A stretch of 64,000 nt of DNA from Rutidosis leptorrhynchoides (taxonomy: Eukaryota; Streptophyta; Magnoliopsida; Asterales; Asteraceae), in assembly GCF_046630445.1 (NCBI RefSeq), contig NC_092338.1, forward strand, positions 147,631,501 through 147,695,500, given 5' to 3'. Every line of letters begins with the position of its first letter. The first letter of the stretch is position 1. The notes under the pieces were generated by a model, which was not told the origin of the DNA, did not search any database, and saw nothing but the letters and a program-made list of their open reading frames with translations. Positions 36,583 through 46,900 of the stretch are shown piece by piece. Position numbers and translations under genes: made by a program.

Positions 36583-39500
36583 GTACGGTTTTCCTGATTT
36601 TAGATCCCTAAATTATTTCTCTAGTTCAAAAACTGTAATGTCATTTTGTTATCTGATGCTGATCTTATATCGAATTTGAGTTTGTATATATCATAATGAT
36701 ATTTTTATGAGAAATTTGGATTTAGGTATTTTACCTTTGATTAATTGAATAGGATGCTCGCCTAGCTGACATGAACAAGTTAAGCTGTTTGTTCTTTGTA
36801 GGATTCTACAAGTGATTTAAGGTGAATTGTAGAAATAATATGTGGAACAAGGTGTCATGTGGAACCTTTAATGTGATTTGTGAGTCTTAGGTGCCGTTTG
36901 TTTTTCAGTCTGCAGATATTATTATGTCTTATGTTTGCGCGCCCGCACACGTTTTTACTACAGAATGTTTGTTTTTCCGAAGACATAAGATAAAATAATG
37001 TCGTATTCTGTCCGCAACCTCGCAGACTTAGAAATGTGTTTCTAACTGCTGCAGACATGATTAAGTTATTTTGCAGACATAAGACATTGCAGACATTAGA
37101 GTGCGCTAATTGACATATATATTATCGGGAAAAAACACCTATAAGTTCGAAAGGTAGTTGACTAGAGAATATTTGAGATCTAAGATGATTGCTTGAACTG
37201 TAGAAGAGTTGTAAAACTATGAGATTGTTAATTCACGCATAAAGAAAAATTCAGTAAACTATAAGATTGTTCATTCATGCATAAATAAAATTCAATAAAG
37301 GTGTATGGTTCCTGTATGTTATATTTTACAGTATAAGAACTACACTCTATCCATGTCCAACGACATTATCAGTAACGCTTTTTATATGTTTTAACGTTCA
37401 CCTGCTAGTGATTATTTTTTCAAAAATATCATCTGGCTAAATTCTTTGCTCACATAGGTTATCTATATACCATCAGGAATTATACTCATTAACAATAGGC
37501 CATGTAGTAGGAACAAGGTTGTAAAAGTCGCGAGTCGGGGACGCATCGGTCGAGACCTAAAAAGGACGCGTCGGCCGAGTCGGGGACGCGTCGTTGACCA
37601 ACGTTGACTTTATTAATAATTTCTTAAATATATATTTATATATGTATAAAATAGTTGATTCTGTACCATAAATTTCTTAAATAAGAACGTGAATTTAAAT
37701 ACAATCAAACTTCAAACTCAATTAATGTTACCGAGTACATAATCAGTAAGGACACAGAGAAAAGAGCGGCCCAAAAAATGAAAACATACCCTAATTTTAA
37801 AACATATCACATCTTGACGAAAATTTGACTGATTTTGACCGTTTTTGACTAACTTTGACCGTCTTTGACAGACTTTGACCGAACTTTTAGCTTTGACCGT
37901 CTTTTGAGTCGTTTTCAAAAAAACGGTATGGAGAACCTAAAAAAATGACGCATCGGCTGACGCGTCGGTCAAGTCGGCCGACTTTTACAACACTGAGTAG
38001 GAGTGTAGGATTTAAAGAATGGTAGTAGAACAAGATGGCATAAGAAAGACTATGGAGGGGTTTTACATCAAAGCTAATGCATTGTAACATATATATAAAT
38101 ACATGAAAATCGGATGCTAGGGATCTCGCATCAAGTTTGTTTTTTTCCTTTTTTTTGCACATGTGAAGGATGTATGCATGCACACATATGAGCGAGAGGA
38201 GTGCTTTACTTATAATTAGAAGTGTGGCGTCCCTATATAGACACCTTAGAAGTATAGTTTTTCATACTCTTCCTAGCTACACACAGGGGCAAAACTTATT
38301 GAGGGCATGGAGGGGCAACCACCCCCATTAAGTTTTGAGTAAGTAATAGGATTTGTAGCCTTTTGTATTATGGACGTTTGGGCTTTTGAATCAACTAAAT
38401 CGGAGTTCGTATGAAGAAGTTATGGCCAAAATGGTGATGACTCGCAAACTTTGCATTTATCAACAAGAGTTATCGTTTCCGTATTTCTCCGTCATTTTTC
38501 TACTAATAACAATTTTGAACTAAATAAAATAGTTAGTTCAATAAATTAACATATATTATCAATAGTTAGGATCGATTGCATCTGGAAATATGTATAAACT
38601 AAAAAAGTATAGTTAGTTCAATAAATAAAAATAGATAATTCACATTTATGATCAAATATTGCATTCGGAAATATGTATAAAATGTGTATTTGTATTTTCG
38701 CCCCCTAAACTTTACGTCCAAGTTCCGCCACTTGCTACACATAAGGAAATGTTATCCCATGGCAATTTAATTGCTTTTTGTATCATGATAACATCATACA
38801 AAATTGTATATTAAAATAAAAAATTTGTCATTTATTTTTTAAAATTTTATAGGTGGGTTATTATTTTGCTCAAGTGGTTTTTTAATGGTGTTATATTTCT
38901 TTAAGATATTATATATACAATATGATGAGATGATTTGTATTAATAGTTAAGCCTCTGGACTATTTAGAGCATGCAAAAGGTGCTATAGTTGTATAATTTG
39001 TTATAGATCATGTAGAAATGTTTATTACCAATGTGAGCCTTAGCTTTGGGCCCCTACATTGTTTAAATTCCTATTGCATATAACTGCTAAACTTTATATG
39101 TCATATAGTTCTGATGGATTTCGTCTTTTTATGAATAAATCCGGTTGTTTGTCAAATGGAAGATATGTGTTAAACACAAAATCATACATCTGTGGTGTAC
39201 ATGTTCAATCATTTGAATTTTGATACTAGTTGATAATGTTAATTCCTTTTATGTATCAGGTCCAAAAGTCAAATCTGGAGGGACTTCTACAGAGACATGT
39301 TGAAATGGCTGCTGAAATAAAGAATCTTGACACTGACTTGCAAATGCTAGTATATGAGAATTATAACAAGTTTATCAGTGCTACAGATACAATTAAAAGG
39401 TTAGAATTATGGGATTTCTTTATTCTTTATGTTGTGCCGATGGAAGTTTCTGCTGACAGCATTTTTTCAGAACCTTTTTGTTGTATGACATTTGTAAATA

Positions 39501-42500
39501 TAATATAATTTTTATTCCAGAATGAAGAACAATATAGTTGGAATGGAAGTAAATATGGAGCAACTCCTTGATAAGGTATAATGGCAAGAATTACTTTGTA
39601 TATTGTTGGCATTGTTCGAAAATATAAGTTAGAAGAACGTTTTGAAATTGACCTGCCCTCTTCGTTACTTTTGTCAGATAATGTCAGTGCAGTCAAGAAG
39701 TGATGGGGTCAACACATCACTTTTTGAAAAAAGGGAGCATATAGAGAAATTACATCGTACACGTAATTTATTGCGCAAAGTTCAGGTATCAACGTAAATA
39801 AAATTTTCACATTTCTAGAACATAATCATTTTATTTGTTGTGCCACTTATAGGGCCTAGTTGTACCTAAAGTTCCACACATTTTAAAATTTATGGTCTTT
39901 GGCCACATCTCGTTACATAATTCTTATCAGTTATCATGTGTTGAGCAGTTTATATACGATCTTCCTACTACACTTGGAAAGTGTATCAAATCTGAAGCAT
40001 ATGGTGATGCAGTGAGGTTCTACACTGGAGCGATGCCGATATTTAAGGTTAACTTACTGGCCCTTTGATCATCATATCCCTTTTTATGTGTTCTGTTTAA
40101 TACTTGCGATCTCTTACTTGATGACATTCATTTATCTCTTTGCTCTTTATTATAAATTCTGACAGGCATATGGGGACTCCTCATTCCAGGACTGTAAGAA
40201 AGCGTCAGAAGAAGTAATGGCAGTTATTATTAACAAGCTTCAGGTATAGTCCTTGTTAATCTAGTTTATTCTTTACCATTTCAAACCAACATGAAGGCTT
40301 TGGATGCTATATTTCCATCTACAACATCTCATTCTTTACAGAGAACTTACCTTTATTTTGATAATGTCTTTATGATTTGGTCATGTTCATTTGGGTCAAC
40401 TTGGGTTGTCATTTCAAATGGATTAAAGGGAACGGGTTGCACAGACTGAAAGTTGTAATATGCATACAACCTGCTAAATTGTGTTTATTAAAGAATTTAG
40501 ACTAATATCGTATATCGTAACATTATTCTTAGATCATAAATAGCTCGCTATTTTATTACAAAGTAAACAACAAACCAGTGTTTCAGATCAACCCGAACCC
40601 ATTTTGATTTGGTGCCCAATACTCAATCTTGCCACCTCTAGTATTATGTTATCTATTAGCAGCATAAGAATAAAGGGGAAACAAAAAGATTTCATATTGT
40701 GCAAGTTTTGTTTCAGGACAAGGTCTCTTCTGATTCTGAATCAATACAAGCAAGGGCAGAGGCTGTAATGCTTCTTAAGAAGTTGGATTTTCCGGTTCGT
40801 AACATTGATTTTAGCCTATTTTTTATTCTTTTGTCCTGCAGCATAGTTAACTCATGATGCGCGCACATGCATCTAATTATTAGCAAAAACAGATGTTTGC
40901 ATTGCATGTACCCTTCAAGTGTAACATGCCATCTGAATTTTTTATTTTCCATAAAGTAACATGTTTTAGAAAAAGGTTTGACCCTTTAACATAGTGCTTT
41001 CATATTCACCTGATCCTTATATTACCTCAGTACTTGCACCTTGTGTTACTAATACTTGTTGATTACCTATTGATAGTAGAGGTGGCATGCAGGCTGCATT
41101 ACCTGGGTGATGGGTCGAAATGGGCCAAGATTTGGGTTGACCCACAACACTATTTTGATAATCTTTTGAGTTTGTTTTGAATATTCAATGATTAAAGTAT
41201 GATTATGAGTATTATATGACTATAACAATCCAAAGTTTGGTATATCTTCATCTAGGGGTAAGTTATATAATATATGCCATGACCTTTCAGCCACTTGACC
41301 CATCCTTTTATTAGCCAATCATAAATTGAGCCAATCGTAAGTGAATGGGTTGAGTTTTCCAACTCAAGTTGGTAGAAACATTTAAAGGCATTGAAGGGAC
41401 AGATGCACATCTTTACATGCTTTCAAGCATGCTTATATGCAATATCAACTGTGTAAAAAAAAAAAGAGCATATACATAAATTCGTGCATGAACTCTTATG
41501 ACCATCTTGTTCTACCGCCCCAAACCAAAAAAAGTTGTTTTTAAAGGAATATAAAGTTCTTTATTAACAGGATTGCAAAAGCTAGGGAGCGTAGGAGGAG
41601 GGATATAGATAACATCAAGTTTATCAAGGATGAAGCCGGTCAAACCTTAGTGAAGGAAGAAGAAATTAGGAAAAGATGGGAAGGGTATTTCTCAACTCTT
41701 TTCGTGGGTGAAGGACCTGGGCGCCAAGAAGTTCCGCAGGACTTGGGAATAGGACAATTCCGGAACAACAGTTTCTGTAGGAGAATCAGGAAGGAAGAAG
41801 TAAGTTCGGCACTACGAAAGATGGGTAGAAACAAAGCTGTAGGACCTGACCAGATCCCAATAGAGGCGTGGCGGTGCCTGGGCGAGGATGGTGTCAGGTG
41901 GTTGACGTGTCTTTTCAATAAGACGCTTAGAAGTTATAAAATGCCTACGGAATGGAGACTCAGCGAGATTATCCCTATTTACAAAAATAAAGGGGATGCC
42001 CAAATCTGCGGTAATTATAGAGGCATAAAATTACTTAGTCATACTATGAAGCTTTGGGAGAGAGTGATTGAGACTAGACTTCGACGCGAGACTACGGTTT
42101 CAGAAAACCAATTTGGTTTCATGCCAGGGCGCTCTTCGATGGAGGCAATTCATATTTTAAGAAGCGTTATGGAGAAGTATAGGGAGAAACAAAAGGGCCT
42201 AGAGATGGTCTTCTTAGACTTAGAAAAGGCCTATGATAGCGTACCGCGAAAGCTGATTTGGAAGACACTTAATGTTAGGGGTATCCCAAGTAGATATATT
42301 AGAGCTATTATGGATATGTATGATGGGGCGAAGTCCTGTGTCAGGACGCCTGTGGGAAACACAGAGTATTTCCCGATAGAAGTAGGCTTGCACCAGGGAT
42401 CGGCCCTTAGTCCTTTCCTTTTCGCTTTGATTCTAGACGAGCTGTCTCGAGGAATACAAGAGAACATCCCTTGGTGTCTGATTTTTGCCGATGATATCGT

Positions 42501-43434
42501 GCTTGTATCAGAATCAAATGAGGAGCTTAACAGAAGACTAGAACAATGGAGGGAGGCCTTAGAACAAAATGGGTTACGGATCAGCAGACAAAAGACAGAA
42601 TATCTTAGGTGCGAATTCAGTAGGAGTGAGGATGAACTAAATGGTGGAGGGATTATCAACATTGGGGACCAGATCTTGCACCCACAAGAGTCGTTTAGAT
42701 ATCTAGGTTCGGTCCTCCACAAATCGGGGAGGATAGACGAAGACGTGACTCATCGTATTAAGGTAGGTTGGTTGAAGTGGAGAGCGGCGAAAGGGGTCTT
42801 GTGCGACAAGAAGATCCCACTCAAATTAAAAGGGAAATTCTTTAAAGTAGCTATTAGACCTGCCATGTTGTACGGATCAGAATGTTGGCCAATGACGAAG
42901 GCCCAAGAGAGAAGGATGGAAGTAGCAGAAATGAGGATGCTTAGGTGGACGTGTGGTAAAACCATGTTAGATAGGATCCCAAATGGGGTGTTTAGGGAAA
43001 ACCTTGGAGTCTGTAGCATCATCGACAAGCTAAGGGAAGAACGGCTTCGATGGTTTGGGCATGTGATGAGGCGACCTCGTATTGCCCCGGTAAGGAGAGT
43101 CGAGGCACTCACGGTCGATGGCGTAAGGAGAAGGGGTAGACCTACACGTAGGTGGATGGATAGACTTAGGCTCGACATGAGGGAGCTTTCGCTGACTGAG
43201 GACATGACTTCTGATAGGAGTGCGTGGAGGGCTAGAATTAGAATAGTCGAGTAGGGTTACGTCCTTTTATGTTATTTTTTTATTTTTAATAGTATTTCTC
43301 ATTAGGTTTCTTACTTTTGCTTTTTTTGCTTTTTATTACTTTTTTTATTATTATTATTACTTTATTTATTATTATTATTATCTCTATATTATTATTGTTA
43401 GTTTTTATTATTATTATTATTTTTATTATTATTA

Positions 43435-43492
<58 letters not shown>

Positions 43493-43619
43493 TATTATTA
43501 TTATTATTATTACTATTACTATTGGTATTATTTTTATTATTGTTACTACTACTATAATACTCTTGGTATTACTAGTACTGGTACTATTACGACTACTACT
43601 ATTACTTTTATTATTATTA

Positions 43620-43681
<62 letters not shown>

Positions 43682-43878
43682 GTATTATGGGTGTGTTAAT
43701 ATTAATTATTAATATTATTTGTGGTATTAATATTATTACTATTGCTTTTAACTATTTTTTACTAACACTAGTACTAGTATTAGTATTTTTATTTTTTAGC
43801 CGATTAGAGCCTAAATTGATTTTCAGGGAGACTTTTAAACCCATGAAATTTTGATTCTATCATTTTCATGGCGTCTCA

Positions 43879-43914
<36 letters not shown>

Positions 43915-46900
43915 TTTTTACTATTTTTATAAATAAATAAAAAAGGCCGGAGGTCCACTCGGAAGCAATCTCTTTATCCGCCGAATAAAGAGAGGGATGA
44001 CTTTCTCTACTTTTCTGGGTGGAGAAATGACTTGTTTTTATTCTCGGATAAGGGAAGGATTGTCTACATCTCACCTCCCCCATACACCACTCAAGTGGTA
44101 TTGGGTACTGTTGTTGTTGCTGTTGTTGTTGTGTAAATTATTAAGTTTTATGTTGTATTCTCTAGCTATATTCCTTTAATTTGGCAGGTTGAAAACTTGA
44201 AATCAAAGCTTCTTGAAAAGTTAGAACAGTTCCTTGAGGAACTCGATCTTTTCGTAGAGATAAAGGTTGCTTCCGAAGATCATCATGAATCTACCAGTCA
44301 AGGAAATGAAACTGATTCCATTTCTCCTATTCATGAGGTAATTTCATAGATGCTCACACACACACGCACATTATGTATATAAATATGTATTTCATATTTC
44401 AACATATTTGAGGATTTTGATCGTTAACTTACGTTGCAACTTTCAGTTTTCAATCATAAATATGAGTTCTTTCATCTGTTTAATTTCCTGAATAGGTTCC
44501 TACTCGCGAGTTTGTAGAAGCTGTTCACGCTTATCATGTGATTTTCCCTGATTCAGAGCAGCATCTCGTTAAACTTGTGCATGATCTTACTACAAGGTGT
44601 GTATGTGCATCTTGTTAGTTTTCTCAGTTGGTACTGGTATCTACTTTTGACCAGTTTATTTTGTTCGTTCCTAATTTGACTTTTGCTTTATTAGGCACTT
44701 TGAAGCTGCCAAACAACAAATACAGGAGCAGATCTCTTCCGCAAAGCTCTTAAACCGACTGCGTATGTAACATGACCACTAAAGATATCATCTATTGTTA
44801 GAGGTGGAAAATGGGTGGATTGGGTAAAGGGTCAAAATGGTCATGTTCTGGTATAAGGTTAGGTTGGTTTTATCCAAAAAGACCTTTTATTACTACTCTT
44901 TCTTTTCTGTATAGAAGGATTTAGGAGGTTTCATCCATTAACAGTACACTTGACCTTCACTCCGTTCGAACAGTTTCACTCTTTTCCGTTAGTTAGGTCG
45001 AACTAGCCACCTCAATTTACTGTCGATTCTGCCGTTCAAAAATGATAATTTTTACTGTAGATTCTTATATTTTACTATTGCATTAAATATTTACCATGTC
45101 ATATCTATTCTCCTGTTACAGGATTTATTTGGACCGATGTTCTCTTGATCGACGACGTCTTACCAGAGGCCGGTATACAAGATTTTGCATTCGAGGTTGT
45201 CACTCTTTTTAACTTTAATGGTTATATTTATCGTGTCTATATCACCTAATTTGTTCAACTATAAATTTTTTTGTTATTGTGTAATCACTAATTTTGCTGA
45301 CTTAATGTTCATGGTTTCAGGCTGCTCGTGTTGCTCTGAAGCAGTATGTCACTAGCTCGTTTTCTCATCTTCTTCAAGAAATATCTGGTTAGTGCATCTC
45401 TTTCACTAAAACAGCCAATTATTGCCAATACCAATCATTCTTAATTATAAATAATTGATTTTTGGGCTATGTTTTATCTTAAATGGGTCATGACAAAAAA
45501 GTTAACTGAAAGGAAACAAATCAAATGGGTCAAATACTCATAGGTGGTGAAAGGCTGCAAATTTGTTCATAGAGTATATAATTTCTCAAGTAATTCTATT
45601 CCAAGATATATTGTTAGTGCAATAATCTTGTTTCTGTAACCTTTAAAAAACCCATTAGTTGTATGTACAAAATTTTGTAATGGACAAAAAAGAGTTTGTT
45701 GATCAACCCTCCTTGTCCAGCTTTAACCTGCTCCACTAAATAACACGATTCGACCCAAGATCGTCCTAACCTATTACCCAATTGATACGAATCACTAACG
45801 GAATAGAACTTAAATTAATCAATACTAAGATCAATGATATAAAGAACAATGACTACAAATCGAGATGCAGGACCTCCCACATTCCAGACAGTCTTAAATT
45901 TTAGGCATTGTTCTTTGTATTATTGATATTTGTATTGATTATATAAGTTCTATCATGTTAGAGTTTCGTATCACCAATCTGATGACCCGCCCATCTTGCA
46001 TCACCTACAAACAAGTAAGGTTTTATCAGCATACAGGCAGATAGAAGTAATTAAGTCACAATATTCACTTGAGCGACTTATTTAACTGTCAGACACTCTT
46101 CTGCAAATTCAAAAGGATGGCACGGGACAGGAACATCCTTTGAAAGTTGCTCTTGAGGCCAGCAGAAATGTTTTGCTTCAAGGCAGTACAAAAGTTTTGT
46201 CGGTAATTCATCGCTCACTCGCTTTCTTTTTAGTCATACAATTGACTTTATACCTCTATTAATTCGTTATTTTTTATTCTATAGGATATACGGCATCTTC
46301 TTGATGATGATCTGGGATTGGTATTGAAGCTGAGAGATATACTTATTAGTTGGGTACAAGAAGGATTTCAATCTTTCTTTAGACAACTTAATGATCTGTT
46401 AGTATTGCTTTCTGGAAAAAATGTCTCGACGGCACAAGAACAGTTTTTAACAGAAAGAGTACAAGCAGATAAGGTCCCTGCTGGGCTTGTGCTTGTAATA
46501 GCCGAACTATCTGTTTTCATAGAACGAGATGCTATTTCAAGAATTACCGAGGCAAGAACTGCTTTTCTGTTTCTTATAAATATGGCAAAATCATGCTATA
46601 TACTTTTGAATGGATAATGGGTCGATTCAGGTTATTTTTATCTTTAACTGGACAAATGGGTAGGAAAAAAAAACTTATAAGGAAACTGGTTAAATAGGTT
46701 GGTCAGATGGATCAAAAGTCAACCAAAGTGCATTTACCATCATTGAAGTAATTTGCAGTCTGTAATTATATCTAACACACAAGTTAAACCCTGAACCAAA
46801 GTTTATAGCTTGCATTTACCATCCAACTGTGCTGGTTTCTATCTCAATGCGGCATTATTAAATTATGTTTGTTACTTTTCAGGAAATTGGTTCTTCATTG

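Larger units (their letters stand above)
41568..44137 (+). mobile_element. RTE-type LINE, 5'-truncated, in VPS51 intron 7
   Basis: A 2.57-kb insertion in the same orientation as the gene. It lacks the 5' end with the apurinic endonuclease but keeps an open reverse transcriptase frame. The 3' region ends in the plant RTE/SINE-type tail: a CCTCCCCCATACACCACTCA segment, then GTGGTATTGGGT and a (TTG)n run at 44110-44133. TTATTAA flanks both sides (41561-41567 and 44138-44144), a likely target duplication. An expanded (TTA)n array splits its 3' UTR. 5' truncation is normal for LINEs. Confidence 0.85.

Noticed and set aside
36953-37100. CRISPR-like or satellite array from repeated GCAGACAT words
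   Set aside because: Only a few inverted copies; fits an inverted-repeat MITE better.
40300-41370. hAT-type MITEs in VPS51 introns 6 and 7 (GGTGGC...GGGTC-rich stretches, CCACCTCTA near 40640, TAGAGGTGG near 41079)
   Set aside because: The words are typical of degenerate plant MITEs, but no matching pair of ends or target duplication could be found.
42231-43205. Long minus-strand frames opposite the LINE
   Set aside because: Shadows of the RT frame on the other strand; no domain.
43317-43712. 131-codon Ile/Leu-rich frame
   Set aside because: Translation of the (TTA)n array in the LINE 3' UTR.
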